DNA from: Parabacteroides sp900760525
GTDB taxonomy: Bacteria; Bacteroidota; Bacteroidia; Bacteroidales; Tannerellaceae
NCBI RefSeq assembly: GCF_049860805.1
Contig: NZ_CP187555.1
Location: 1,364,001 to 1,428,000 of the forward strand
Reading direction: 5' to 3'
Length of the DNA: 64,000 bases
Part shown: positions 1-7,626 of the stretch, piece after piece
Layout of the letters: the number at the start of each line of letters is the position of its first letter
How positions within the stretch are numbered: the first letter of the stretch is position 1
Made by a program: the position numbers and the translations under genes
The notes under the pieces: model-generated
What the model was told of the DNA's origin: nothing
Seen by the model: only the letters and a program-made list of their open reading frames with translations
Database searches by the model: none

Positions 1-219
1 AAATAATCGTTTCAAGCATATTATCGGTGCATAGTTTTGTAACTCCAAAAACGATATAAAAATGGATAGAAAATCTTTCAGTGTTTTGTTCTTCTGCATA
101 TTCATGTTCCGGTTGTTATGCCGCAGCCATTTTATTTTATCTTCCAGTTCCTTAATACGCTGTATAAGGTCATTGCCGGAATTGTTTGCTAATAGCAATG
201 ATGTAATCTGCTTCTCCAT
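1..219 (-). CDS. Hypothetical protein, 3' end beyond window
   Basis: An open frame starts with ATG at 219 and runs without a stop through the left edge (73 codons seen), so the gene is incomplete. The visible part begins MEKQITSLLL. It has a charged, probably coiled-coil stretch around residues 18-35 and a hydrophobic segment around residues 50-62. It lies 51 bases downstream of the stop of the 271-816 gene in the same orientation, so it probably continues the accessory cluster. I recognise no family. The short leftward frame that overlaps its start (stop at 170) looks like a shadow. Confidence 0.45.
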   Translation of the reverse strand, partial: MEKQITSLLLANNSGNDLIQRIKELEDKIKWLRHNNRNMNMQKNKTLKDFLSIFISFLELQNYAPIICLKRLF

Positions 220-270
220 ATTTAATAACTTGTGTTGTTCTGTTATCCATATTCTCCCCGCTTAGCGTTG

Positions 271-816
271 TCACCCGAATATCAGGTAGCATACTGCCAA
301 ATATACAATCAAAAAGATAAGAAATTTTATCCGCATTTTCTTTTCCTGCGGGCTGGGATGCAGCCATTTGACAATGCGGGTACGCATCGTCAGGGGACGG
401 GGCATCATGACCTCGGCAAGCTCCTCGAAAGTCTTGCAAGCGAAAATCGTTTGCCGGAAATCTTTCACGCTGTCCCAGCATTCTTCCTCGAACCACCATC
501 CTTTGGGGTATCTCTCCGCTATTCTCTCTTGCAGTCTGTGTAAGGGGAAAGGTTCGGTGGTATCTTCATACTCCGTTTCGTAACGAATCATCCCCGTATG
601 CATCCCCGTGAATCCGTGTATGCCCTTCCATCCGGTCATGTAGGAACGTTTGATGACGTACTTTGTCCCGGTGGAATCTATCACTATCTCACCCTTCCAC
701 CCGTCAGCCTCTTCCAGTATGGCAAGCTGTGTCGTTTGGTTCTCCTCCCAAAAGGTGTAAACCATATTCTCGTCCGGGCTGAACTCGAATATCGGGTATT
801 TCAATTTCGCTTTCAT
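271..816 (-). CDS. Hypothetical protein with C-terminal membrane anchor
   Basis: Encodes 181 residues. The N-terminal ~140 residues are soluble and rich in Trp, Glu and Tyr. The last ~20 residues (IKFLIFLIVYLAVCYLIFG) form one hydrophobic segment, so the protein is probably tail-anchored in the inner membrane. The start has a purine-rich AAAGGAAA just upstream on the minus strand. It lies 13 bases after the 830-1327 gene with no hairpin repeat between them, so the two were probably acquired as a pair. I recognise no domain. By context it may be an immunity or accessory protein of the defence cluster, but the sequence does not show this. Confidence 0.7.
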   Translation of the reverse strand: MKAKLKYPIFEFSPDENMVYTFWEENQTTQLAILEEADGWKGEIVIDSTGTKYVIKRSYMTGWKGIHGFTGMHTGMIRYETEYEDTTEPFPLHRLQERIAERYPKGWWFEEECWDSVKDFRQTIFACKTFEELAEVMMPRPLTMRTRIVKWLHPSPQEKKMRIKFLIFLIVYLAVCYLIFG

Positions 817-829
817 TATTTCCTTTGGT

Positions 830-1327
830 TTATTTTTTTGTTGTTACATAGATTACAAATAATGATAACAGATCAAATAAGGTAGGAATCATCCACAACA
901 GCCACATAGGAATCGCATCCTTCCATATACTTTGTCGGTAGTGGTGCTTGATAGCCGCCACCCTGTTTTTTCTGTATCTCAACAAACACCACAGATCCGG
1001 CGGAAGTGCTATTGCAACAAATATTGGAAAAAGAAAAATCACTACCTCCAGTATCGGATGAAGATTATCCGTTAAATTTATTTTCACCAATATATCTCCC
1101 AGTATATTGGTATAGTGAGGAGCAAAAAAAGGTAGAAGCGGAAAGAAAACAAACCCGATCCAATACAATGTTATTAACATATTGCCTGAACTTCTTGGAT
1201 ATTTCTTACTGTATCGCTCTCCCTGATAATAGAGGTAGTCAACAAAGTTGTACCTGTAATTTCGTGCTTGCCGGGTTATCCGGTTACGCTCAAAATAATT
1301 ATCCGTTTTTTTTATGTCTTTCTTCAT
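830..1327 (-). CDS. Small multi-pass membrane protein, paralogue of 2493-2957
   Basis: Encodes 165 residues. A soluble basic N-terminus carries the motif NYRYNFVDYLYYQ around residues 23-35. Three hydrophobic segments follow, near residues 50-72, 85-110 and 140-162. The protein at 2493-2957 has the matching motif KYRYCFFDYLYYR and the same topology, so the two are divergent paralogues in one cluster. Inner-membrane location is inferred. The function is unknown. Membrane immunity proteins against pore-forming or envelope-targeting effectors have this size and shape, but that reading comes from context only. Confidence 0.7.
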   Translation of the reverse strand: MKKDIKKTDNYFERNRITRQARNYRYNFVDYLYYQGERYSKKYPRSSGNMLITLYWIGFVFFPLLPFFAPHYTNILGDILVKINLTDNLHPILEVVIFLFPIFVAIALPPDLWCLLRYRKNRVAAIKHHYRQSIWKDAIPMWLLWMIPTLFDLLSLFVIYVTTKK

Positions 1328-1347
1328 TTATGCAAAATAAATGTATT

Positions 1348-1959
1348 TTATTTCTGTTCAACCGGTAAGATAAAATGAATCCCCTTATCATCGCTCCAAG
1401 GAGTATAAATCCAAAATTTAATACTATCGTTCTGGAGCAATGTCTTAATTATTTCAGGGTACTTCTCTTTAAATGCCCGAATAGTGCTAATGTGCAATGT
1501 ATCTTTACCGGACTGCTTTATCGCAGGTATAAAGGAACGAAAAACAGATTGTAATGTAGTATCTTCATATCGTATGGAGTGTCCGGTCTGAAACACGAAA
1601 TTTTCAGTCGTTAAACTATCAATCATTATTCGTCCCCTCTTGTAGGGACTAAGAAGTTCTCCTTTTTTGATTCGATTGATTCGTACATTATAATTCCATC
1701 CCTGTTCATAGGATAGTGCATGATTTATATCCTTGTAGTAATATGCTATTTGACAAATTTGCTTATTTCTTCCTGATATATTACATATTCTAAATGTCAA
1801 TGGGAATTGAACTCTGAATATGTAATCCCTTACGCTGTCATATCGGATGATAATAGGAAGATCTGATTCCACCTGCTCTACAACAACAGTGTCATTCTTA
1901 ATTCGGAATGAACACAATGCAATACTAATGAAAGTCAATAACACTATTACTCTTTTCAT
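1348..1959 (-). CDS. Exported hypothetical protein
   Basis: Encodes 203 residues starting with MKRVIVLLTFISIALCSF, a clear N-terminal export signal. The Cys at residue 17 could be lipidated, but the residue before it (Leu) is not a good lipobox match. The rest is beta-rich and basic with no recognised motif. It lies between two other small genes with 15-20 bp gaps and no hairpin repeat, so 271-2957 looks like one multi-gene segment. A periplasmic immunity role is possible from context only. Confidence 0.65.
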   Translation of the reverse strand: MKRVIVLLTFISIALCSFRIKNDTVVVEQVESDLPIIIRYDSVRDYIFRVQFPLTFRICNISGRNKQICQIAYYYKDINHALSYEQGWNYNVRINRIKKGELLSPYKRGRIMIDSLTTENFVFQTGHSIRYEDTTLQSVFRSFIPAIKQSGKDTLHISTIRAFKEKYPEIIKTLLQNDSIKFWIYTPWSDDKGIHFILPVEQK

Positions 1960-1974
1960 AATATAATCATTTAT

Positions 1975-2445
1975 TTACCATCGTAAGTTACATGCTACTT
2001 TCTGGTGATATTTCATAGACACTCCGGCACTTCTAAGTTGAATTTGCATAGACACTCCGAGTTCCTTCCATTTGGCTTCAAATTCCTCTTTCGTCATCAG
2101 CTTAAAGCAGTTTTCCTGCGCTTCCAACCCGCTTTGTGTGTTATCTACCGGGATGATGTAATATTCGGTTATGTCCGTATCGTAACGATGCAGGGAATTT
2201 CCAAGACTATCTATCAATGTCTTGTATGCTTTGGCAAGGATGAAATGTTCATCGTACCCCACTTCATATATTCCGTTTTCTGTAATCGAAACATCCAAGT
2301 CCATACCCTTGTCATAATAGCTGACGCACATTTCACTCATTGAATCTATTGCCAAAAGGTAATAATTCCCAATTAATTTTTCGTACCAAGCCTCACAACT
2401 GACAAAGCCGAACAGTATAATAATATATAATATAACTTTCTTCAT
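1975..2445 (-). CDS. Putative lipoprotein, possibly DUF3997-like
   Basis: The start chosen is the ATG at 2445, which gives MKKVILYIIILFGFVSCEAW: a short signal peptide with a lipobox ending in Cys17. An earlier start at 2475 would add ten residues before the signal. The mature part of about 140 residues has the pattern KLIGNYYLLAID followed by a tyrosine-rich YYIIPV strand, which recalls the small DUF3997 lipoproteins; that assignment is tentative. It is probably anchored in the periplasm or outer membrane. Neighbours are other exported or membrane proteins of the cluster. No enzymatic motif is visible. Confidence 0.65.
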   Translation of the reverse strand: MKKVILYIIILFGFVSCEAWYEKLIGNYYLLAIDSMSEMCVSYYDKGMDLDVSITENGIYEVGYDEHFILAKAYKTLIDSLGNSLHRYDTDITEYYIIPVDNTQSGLEAQENCFKLMTKEEFEAKWKELGVSMQIQLRSAGVSMKYHQKVACNLRW

Positions 2446-2492
2446 GCGTATAATCTTATTGATACCTTTTTTCATTCGTGCCTATATTGTTG

Positions 2493-2957
2493 TTAATTGA
2501 ATATCAACATACATATTCCTATCCCTGCCAAGAAACTCCATATCGGGAAAGTATATATTACCCAAGACGGGATAATCCTGTTCCATTTGTTTCCTTTATA
2601 TTTCAGCAGTATGGCGGCAGTCCGTTTCCGGGTGTATCGCAGATAGAAGGGGATGATACAAAACACGGTTGTCAGGATAAAAAAGACAAGCCCGCCTTGT
2701 AGTTCCGTGAAGTTCTTTCGTGAAAACCAACTGTCCGTCAGCACACAATTGAAGAAAATACTAAAAAAGAGCAGGGCAATCATGAATGTGGCGGCAAACA
2801 CGCCGAAAGCACTGAAACGTGGCGGATCATTATGCTTCTTGTAGGTAACATACAGCCTGTAATACAGATAATCAAAGAAGCAATACCTGTATTTCTTCCC
2901 ATTCTGCATTGAGTTATTTTGCTCAAAACGACTTCTTGTTTCACTTGTATTTTTCAT
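2493..2957 (-). CDS. Small multi-pass membrane protein, paralogue of 830-1327
   Basis: Encodes 154 residues. A hydrophilic N-terminus is followed by KYRYCFFDYLYYR at about residues 22-34 and then three to four hydrophobic segments (around 50-72, 87-107 and 130-152). The motif and layout match the 830-1327 protein, so this is a duplicated family. Its start lies 20 bases from the leftmost hairpin repeat (2977-3022). It is therefore the first gene of the multi-gene segment beyond the repeat-punctuated part of the array. Function unknown. Confidence 0.7.
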   Translation of the reverse strand: MKNTSETRSRFEQNNSMQNGKKYRYCFFDYLYYRLYVTYKKHNDPPRFSAFGVFAATFMIALLFFSIFFNCVLTDSWFSRKNFTELQGGLVFFILTTVFCIIPFYLRYTRKRTAAILLKYKGNKWNRIIPSWVIYTFPIWSFLAGIGICMLIFN

Positions 2958-2976
2958 CTTTGCTACAAATTATCGC

Positions 2977-3022
2977 TAATGGTTTGGTAAGGAACAGCGT
3001 TTAGCTGTTTAGGTGATTGTTA
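2977..3022 (-). repeat. attC-like cassette repeat, copy 5 (leftmost)
   Basis: A 46-bp element bounded by TAAC and ATTA in the gene direction. The central stem is AACAGC/GCTGTT with a 5-base loop, and the outer arms are imperfectly paired with unpaired bases on one side. It lies between the stop of 3028-3459 and the start of 2493-2957. The plus-strand edge reads GTTATAAACT, nearly the same as GTTATGAACT at copy 1. It is interpreted as a recombination site of the neighbouring tyrosine recombinase. Confidence 0.7.
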
Positions 3023-3027
3023 TAAAC

Positions 3028-3459
3028 TTATCTTATTCCTTTCAATTCTTCTTTCATTCTTCCTTTTAGATGAAAATAAGCCAGCACGCCAAGGGCGTTG
3101 AATAATGCGGTTTCATCTTGATTGCGCCCTAATGCATTATAGAATTTTGCAACATTCCGATAAGCCAAAATTAGAAAGATTAAATAAACAACAGCCAAAA
3201 TCCCTCCACTAAATACAAGCGTACAAATGCCTATCAATGAATTTCTATTGTATGCTTTATATTGTTTTTCAGCTTCATCATAATCATAGTTTGTTAAATA
3301 ACCAAATTGTTGCAAATCATCTCTGCTCCATCCGCGCTCTCCCAATAAGTTGATAGCATAATCACGAAGTTCGTCATCATAGCCATAACGTTTATAATTT
3401 TTCACTACGTCTATCAACTTGTCATTATCAAATTTATTAAGAATATCAATATCTCCCAT
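3028..3459 (-). CDS. Hypothetical membrane protein
   Basis: Encodes 143 residues. The first ~65 residues are soluble, charged and predicted helical (MGDIDILNKFDNDKLIDVV), ending in a Tyr-rich stretch. One long hydrophobic region (about residues 74-103) could form two tightly spaced membrane helices, and a soluble tail follows. Hairpin repeats flank the gene on both sides, so it is a single-gene cassette. No known family is recognised. By position it is a candidate immunity protein. Confidence 0.7.
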   Translation of the reverse strand: MGDIDILNKFDNDKLIDVVKNYKRYGYDDELRDYAINLLGERGWSRDDLQQFGYLTNYDYDEAEKQYKAYNRNSLIGICTLVFSGGILAVVYLIFLILAYRNVAKFYNALGRNQDETALFNALGVLAYFHLKGRMKEELKGIR

Positions 3460-3480
3460 ACAACTTCGTTTTATTGTTTA

Positions 3481-3528
3481 TAATAGGTTGGTGAGGGACA
3501 GCATTTAGCTGTTGTCTCGACCTTGTTA
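3481..3528 (-). repeat. attC-like cassette repeat, copy 4
   Basis: A 48-bp element whose first three bases (gene direction) are the TAA stop codon of the 3526-4419 gene. The central stem is ACAGC/GCTGT; the arms CGAGAC and its partner pair imperfectly. It is about 85% identical to copy 3. The stop codon merging into the element shows that the gene and repeat form one unit. Confidence 0.75.
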
Positions 3529-4419
3529 AATGTTTAATTCCTTGCATATCTTTTTATATTCATCTCCCCACAAATTGGCAAAGCATCTACCTTTTGATTT
3601 TACCTTAGCGGCAGTAAAATATTCCTTTGCCTTATTTATATCCTCATTCTTATAGTAACAGATAGCTACATAATAATCTTTTTCGCCTGAATCAATACGA
3701 CCATCCGATACAAAATCGAAAGTATCAAAAACTCTCGCCCAGTGTAGAGCCATTGTATATTCCTGCATTCGCAAGTATGTAATTACCATGTCACATAACA
3801 GATGATAGCCCAAACTTTGTGCTGTTTTAGGTTCGGGCAACATATCCCAATAGCGTTTGATTAATTCAATCATCTTTTCATATTCATGACTTTCGCAAAG
3901 TGCGGTTTCGTCTATATATTGATTGAACAGGTCTCCGTCTTCATCGAAAGCGGGAAATACTTTTGTTTTAGCAGTAATTGTTTTTGAAGAGGATTTTTTC
4001 TGTTTCAAATCCACATTTTCAGAAAGCCACTGCAAATACTTTTTCCCATTTTTGAATATCTTTTTTCCTTCAATCATATATGTGCGGAGAAGAAACTCTT
4101 TTGCATTATTATAATCTTGCAATTCAAAATAGTTTTCTCCTATGCGTAGTAGAATGAAAGGATTATCTATCTCTCCTAATTTGTAACATCGGCAGAAATA
4201 ATTTAATGATGTTCCATAATCCTGCATCATAAAGTAGGCATCGCCAACAGAAGCGGAAAGCCAAATATAGGCATCCCATTTTTCTTTAGGAAGAGGGAGT
4301 AGTTCTTCGGCTTTCTGAAAAAAGACCATAGCATTTTGATAATCTTTATCATCCATTGCCTTATTTCCTTGCTTTGACAATTTCTCTATTTGATCGTATA
4401 GTGTGTTTGGTAGTTCCAT
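3526..4419 (-). CDS. TPR-repeat protein of the defence cassette array
   Basis: Encodes 297 residues. Tetratricopeptide-type helical repeats are visible around residues 8-45 (ending AEELLPLPKEKW), 50-80, 86-117, and again at about 210-285. A less regular domain with DEDGDLFNQYIDETALCE lies in the middle. No signal peptide is present, so a cytoplasmic location is inferred. Hairpin repeats flank it on both sides, and the stop codon is the first triplet of copy 4. TPR-like proteins with this C-terminal region recur in Bacteroidetes immunity loci. A protein-binding role is likely, but the partner is unknown. Confidence 0.75.
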   Translation of the reverse strand: MELPNTLYDQIEKLSKQGNKAMDDKDYQNAMVFFQKAEELLPLPKEKWDAYIWLSASVGDAYFMMQDYGTSLNYFCRCYKLGEIDNPFILLRIGENYFELQDYNNAKEFLLRTYMIEGKKIFKNGKKYLQWLSENVDLKQKKSSSKTITAKTKVFPAFDEDGDLFNQYIDETALCESHEYEKMIELIKRYWDMLPEPKTAQSLGYHLLCDMVITYLRMQEYTMALHWARVFDTFDFVSDGRIDSGEKDYYVAICYYKNEDINKAKEYFTAAKVKSKGRCFANLWGDEYKKICKELNI

Positions 4420-4430
4420 ATAATTGCATT

Positions 4431-4478
4431 TAATGGTTTGGTGAGGAACAGCGTTTAGCTGTTATCTCGACCTTGTTA
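4431..4478 (-). repeat. attC-like cassette repeat, copy 3
   Basis: A 48-bp element. In the gene direction it begins TAACAAGGTCGAG and ends CCAAACCATTA. The AACAGC/GCTGTT central stem has a 5-base loop, and GGT-GAG pairs with its opposite arm once a few bases are left unpaired. It sits between the stop of 4487-5281 (8 bases away) and the start of 3526-4419. Confidence 0.75.
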
Positions 4479-4486
4479 GCAAAATA

Positions 4487-5281
4487 TTATACCCATTCTA
4501 ATATTGGGTTAGGTCTATGAACAAGATACTGTTTGTTACCCGGAATTGAAAATGTTATTCCTGTAATGCGATTTCGTTCAAGTTCCTCTTTTAATTTGTC
4601 AGATATATAGATCATCCATGAAAAGTTGGGTATTTGAAACAAATCCATTGAAAAATCAAAAGAACGATTAAAATATATCTTATCAACTCGTTCAAAATCC
4701 CAATACTCCTCAGATAAAGTAGATATTTTGTTCTGATTTTTTTCTCTTAACTTTGCTGTTTTAGATAACTTATTTATCATTTCCGATATAGTTTTGTTAT
4801 GTATAGGCAAGTTCTCTACATCTTTTCTATCTCTGACTAAGAGATATTCTCCTGCATTTGTTTTTATCCGAATATTAGACTTTTCATAATCAATCATTCC
4901 TAATATATCATTTTGAATATAGGTAAAGTCATAATGTAGAGCGTAATAGTTGGCATCTACCTTATTCCTTTTTTTAGGCATATAAACATCTACATTAAAA
5001 AACCGATGTTCGGGTAAAGAACAAAGTTCTATGATATTTTTGACCTTTTCGGATATACACAAAGGCTTTATCGGACTGAAAATAAAATCATTCAGCCTAT
5101 TAAATTCCACATCATCATAAATCCTAATTTCAAGATTTAAGTCGGGAATTTGTTCAGGATATGCACCGTTTTCTTTGATATATTCTCTCAAAGAGAATTT
5201 TGGTTGCTTTTTCCAATAGTTCTTTGTAAACTCCGCAGAACTTGTGTCCTCTACTTCTAATACATAGTATCCTTTGTTCAT
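4487..5281 (-). CDS. Imm11/DUF1629-like immunity protein
   Basis: Encodes 264 residues with no signal peptide or membrane segment. Residues ~90-135 carry a pattern typical of the Imm11 (DUF1629) family: FSPIKPLCISEKVKNIIE, then LPEHRFFNVDVY, then NYYALHYDF, in that order. The C-terminal part continues with FNRSFDFSMDLFQIPNFSW. Proteins of this family are predicted cytoplasmic antidotes to polymorphic toxins. No toxin gene lies next to it, so it is an orphan immunity gene flanked by hairpin repeats (copies 2 and 3). The family call is by eye, so moderate confidence. Confidence 0.7.
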   Translation of the reverse strand: MNKGYYVLEVEDTSSAEFTKNYWKKQPKFSLREYIKENGAYPEQIPDLNLEIRIYDDVEFNRLNDFIFSPIKPLCISEKVKNIIELCSLPEHRFFNVDVYMPKKRNKVDANYYALHYDFTYIQNDILGMIDYEKSNIRIKTNAGEYLLVRDRKDVENLPIHNKTISEMINKLSKTAKLREKNQNKISTLSEEYWDFERVDKIYFNRSFDFSMDLFQIPNFSWMIYISDKLKEELERNRITGITFSIPGNKQYLVHRPNPILEWV

Positions 5282-5298
5282 AGACTTTCTGTTTTTGC

Positions 5299-5345
5299 TA
5301 ATGGGTTGGAAAGGAGCTGCGTTTAGCAGCTAACTTGGCTCGTTA
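5299..5345 (-). repeat. attC-like cassette repeat, copy 2
   Basis: A 47-bp element. Its central stem AGCTGC/GCAGCT differs in sequence from the other copies but keeps the same pairing and a 5-base loop, so the two arms have changed together. The ends TAAC and ATTA are conserved. It lies between the stop of 5354-5881 and the start of 4487-5281. Confidence 0.75.
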
Positions 5346-5353
5346 ATAGTAAA

Positions 5354-5881
5354 TTACTCATAATAGCCTTTCATTCCTATGCCAACAGTCCAAAAATGTT
5401 TGCTTTTCTCCAAATCATTTAAAAGCCATAACTTTTCATCTTCATATACTCCATTTTCCTTAGCTTCCTTTATGCTTTGTTGTATTGTTTCTTCTGAAAA
5501 CTCTCGGAATATGCCAACAGAAATACTTCTGAAAGCATAACATACAGGAACTTCTGAATAGTCAATATCAGAGTCGTTCTTTTGTGTCAGTAAATCCACC
5601 AACTCATTTGCCAATAACACAAAAGGATTGGCATCATATAATATTGGCTCTATGGCTTTTGGATATGGACCTGATATAATTTCAATAAACTCCAAACATT
5701 TTTGAGAATTGAAATCCAAACGAAGCTCTTCAGAACAATAGTACAATTGGGAATCATCTTCTTGCTCAGGCTGTCCTAAAACCTCTTTCACTTCGTTGGC
5801 GGTCATTCCAAATTCTATTGTTCCAACTTGTGCGATATGTATTCCCTTTAAGGGGTTTAATTCTATTTTTGTCATATTCAT
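5354..5881 (-). CDS. Putative immunity protein with GMTxxEVxxxLGxP motif
   Basis: Encodes 175 residues, acidic and cytoplasmic by composition. Residues ~20-40 read VGTIEFGMTANEVKEVLGQP, the short motif used by several small beta-alpha immunity-type proteins and by BamE-like folds. The middle part (YYCSEELRLDFNSQKCLEFIEII) looks like a beta sheet. Repeats 1 and 2 flank it, making it a single-gene cassette. I cannot name its family with certainty. Orphan immunity function is inferred from the motif and the neighbours. Confidence 0.65.
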   Translation of the reverse strand: MNMTKIELNPLKGIHIAQVGTIEFGMTANEVKEVLGQPEQEDDSQLYYCSEELRLDFNSQKCLEFIEIISGPYPKAIEPILYDANPFVLLANELVDLLTQKNDSDIDYSEVPVCYAFRSISVGIFREFSEETIQQSIKEAKENGVYEDEKLWLLNDLEKSKHFWTVGIGMKGYYE

Positions 5882-5889
5882 GTTACTAT

Positions 5890-5934
5890 TAATGGTTAAG
5901 CGGGGAACGCTGTAAGCGTTAGCCTGCTTCGTTA
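5890..5934 (-). repeat. attC-like cassette repeat, copy 1 (next to recombinase side)
   Basis: A 45-bp element with stem AACGCT/AGCGTT, a short loop and outer arms AAGC and GG pairing across the loop. Arm sequences differ from copies 2-5 while complementarity is kept. It lies between the stop of the SUKH gene and the start of the 5354-5881 gene. Plus-strand edge: GTTATGAACT. Confidence 0.75.
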
Positions 5935-5939
5935 TGAAC

Positions 5940-6434
5940 TCATTTAAAAGATATAAGCCTACTATCTTCGCAATCAGAAGAAAATAATTCTAATAATTGA
6001 TTGAAGCTATTACAAAGAAAGTCTGCCGAGTTTTCAAATTCAGGTTCTAAGCCATAATAGATTTTACCATAATTTTCAAATGACAAATCAATACAGAGAT
6101 ATTGATATTCACCCTCGACTGCCATAGTAATAGGAATATGTGTATTCCAAAAGTTACGGATTTCATTACAGGCTTCTTCGTCACCTTCAAATGTTTCGAG
6201 GCTCATAATCTCAAATTCATTCCAACGGATTTCACTATCACTTGCTCCATTAAAATCTTCAATGGAATTAAACCAAGCGTTATCATCTTTATTCGTGATA
6301 AGCTGGAACTCATTCAAAAATTTCATATAATCTGCCGGGAGATTATTGTATCGCTGTAAAAAGGCAGAAGATAATTTATTAGCTTTTGTTCTTTCTTGTA
6401 CAATAAATCCTCTATTTCTTAATGCTTCAATCAT
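5940..6434 (-). CDS. SMI1/KNR4 (SUKH) family immunity protein
   Basis: Encodes 164 residues. SUKH hallmarks are visible: LPADYMKFLNEFQLIT around residues 33-48, followed by WFNSIEDF; a middle HIPITMAVEGEYQYLCIDLS (about 95-115); and the closing YYGLEPEFEN with an ADFLCNSFNQLLEL helix. SUKH proteins are cytoplasmic antidotes that bind a broad range of nuclease and other polymorphic toxins. No cognate toxin is adjacent, so it is an orphan. It is the first cassette after the recombinase and is followed by repeat copy 1. Confidence 0.8.
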   Translation of the reverse strand: MIEALRNRGFIVQERTKANKLSSAFLQRYNNLPADYMKFLNEFQLITNKDDNAWFNSIEDFNGASDSEIRWNEFEIMSLETFEGDEEACNEIRNFWNTHIPITMAVEGEYQYLCIDLSFENYGKIYYGLEPEFENSADFLCNSFNQLLELFSSDCEDSRLISFK

Positions 6435-6513
6435 ATATTGTTTTTTTAATTGTTCATAATGTATTCAATAACCACACCTTATGGTGTAGTTCCTAATCTC
6501 TAATATCCACACC

Positions 6514-7617
6514 TCACGAATCATCAAGTGTATCAAGTGGATTGGGTATGCTTGATTTATGGGCACTCGTTACATGAAGATATATACTTGTTGTCTTAAT
6601 GTCATTGTGCCCCAGCAACTCCTGTATGGTTCTTAGATCAGTACCTTGTTCCAGTAAATGGGTAGCGAAAGAGTGACGGAGCATGTGTACATGTACCCGA
6701 TGTTTGATACCTGCACGTTCGGCAGCTTCTTTCAGTATTTTCACCAATGCACTTGCCGAATATTGCTCACCGGAAGTATCACCCTCAAACAGCCATTTCT
6801 TCGGACGGTACTCTTTGTAATATGTTCGTAGCTCATTCAATACTTTTTCTGATAACAATGAATAACGGCACTTTTTCCCTTTACCCATTATGCGTACTAA
6901 CATCCGTTCGCTAATGATGTCTTTCGGGGTAAGGTTCAGCAGTTCGCTTCTTCTTAGTCCGGCAGAATATATCAGCGAAATCATGCAATGATGTTTCAAG
7001 TTAGGCAAACAGGAGAGGATACGGCTTATCTCATTACGGCTAAGCACTTCGGGCAGTGTCTTGTACTCTTTGGCACGTGTAATTCCGCCGTAATATTGCC
7101 GCTTGCCACCTTTTACTTTCTCGTAGTAGAACTTGATAGCGTTAATGCGCATATTCTGTTGTGACACGGAGATTTTTTTCTCATTTACCAAATAAAGTAT
7201 ATAGTGATTGATGTCCGCCACTTTCAGACGGTCGATGTTACGTCCTTTGTGATACTCCATGAAATCACTGAAATAAATCCTGTAAGTCTTGATTGTCGAG
7301 GGACTGTAACGCTTCTGTTCCAGTAATTCCAAATAGCCTTTCGGCAGCACGTATTCACGTTGGGGTTTAGGATGACGAACATATACCCGGCTGTAATCAA
7401 TATAAGCGTGGGGAGAGTAACGGGTGTAGAACTCCGAAAGCTGGAAAGTGGATGCTTGTATGTATGCACTTCCGTTCCCGATTGTTTTAATTCCTTTGTC
7501 TTGCGAAAGTAGCAAGGCAGTAGTCTGATTATCGGCATATTCTATCCGTATATAATCCTGACCGTCTATATTTTGTTTTGTCAGTACGATACTTCCCCGT
7601 TGTTTGCTTGCATCCAT
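6514..7617 (-). CDS. XerC/D-like tyrosine recombinase of cassette array
   Basis: Encodes 367 residues. A ~95-residue extra N-terminal region precedes a SAM-like core-binding domain (about 92-175) and the catalytic domain (about 185-350). Catalytic residues are visible: Arg222 in SAGLRR, a Lys near 248 in GKGKK, His311 and Arg314 in HMLRH, His337 in LGHND and Tyr346 in IYLHV. It lacks the extra helix insertion typical of IntI integron integrases. The gene points the same way as the downstream immunity cassettes and lies 79 bases from the first. A recombinase of this type marks rAID clusters in Bacteroidales. It probably acts on the hairpin repeats (inference). An inverted repeat lies just upstream (7627-7681). 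Confidence 0.85.
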   Translation of the reverse strand: MDASKQRGSIVLTKQNIDGQDYIRIEYADNQTTALLLSQDKGIKTIGNGSAYIQASTFQLSEFYTRYSPHAYIDYSRVYVRHPKPQREYVLPKGYLELLEQKRYSPSTIKTYRIYFSDFMEYHKGRNIDRLKVADINHYILYLVNEKKISVSQQNMRINAIKFYYEKVKGGKRQYYGGITRAKEYKTLPEVLSRNEISRILSCLPNLKHHCMISLIYSAGLRRSELLNLTPKDIISERMLVRIMGKGKKCRYSLLSEKVLNELRTYYKEYRPKKWLFEGDTSGEQYSASALVKILKEAAERAGIKHRVHVHMLRHSFATHLLEQGTDLRTIQELLGHNDIKTTSIYLHVTSAHKSSIPNPLDTLDDS

Positions 7618-7626
7618 GTAGGGCTT

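Noticed and set aside
170..499. Leftward frame of 109 codons overlapping the 271-816 gene and the partial gene at 1-219
   Set aside because: It overlaps two better-supported frames in another phase and has no motif or sensible start.
6474..6487. Hairpin ACACC-TTAT-GGTGT between the SUKH and recombinase genes as a cassette attachment site
   Set aside because: It lacks the bounding TAAC/ATTA pair and outer arms of the five repeats, and the loop differs. A chance hairpin or weak terminator is as likely.
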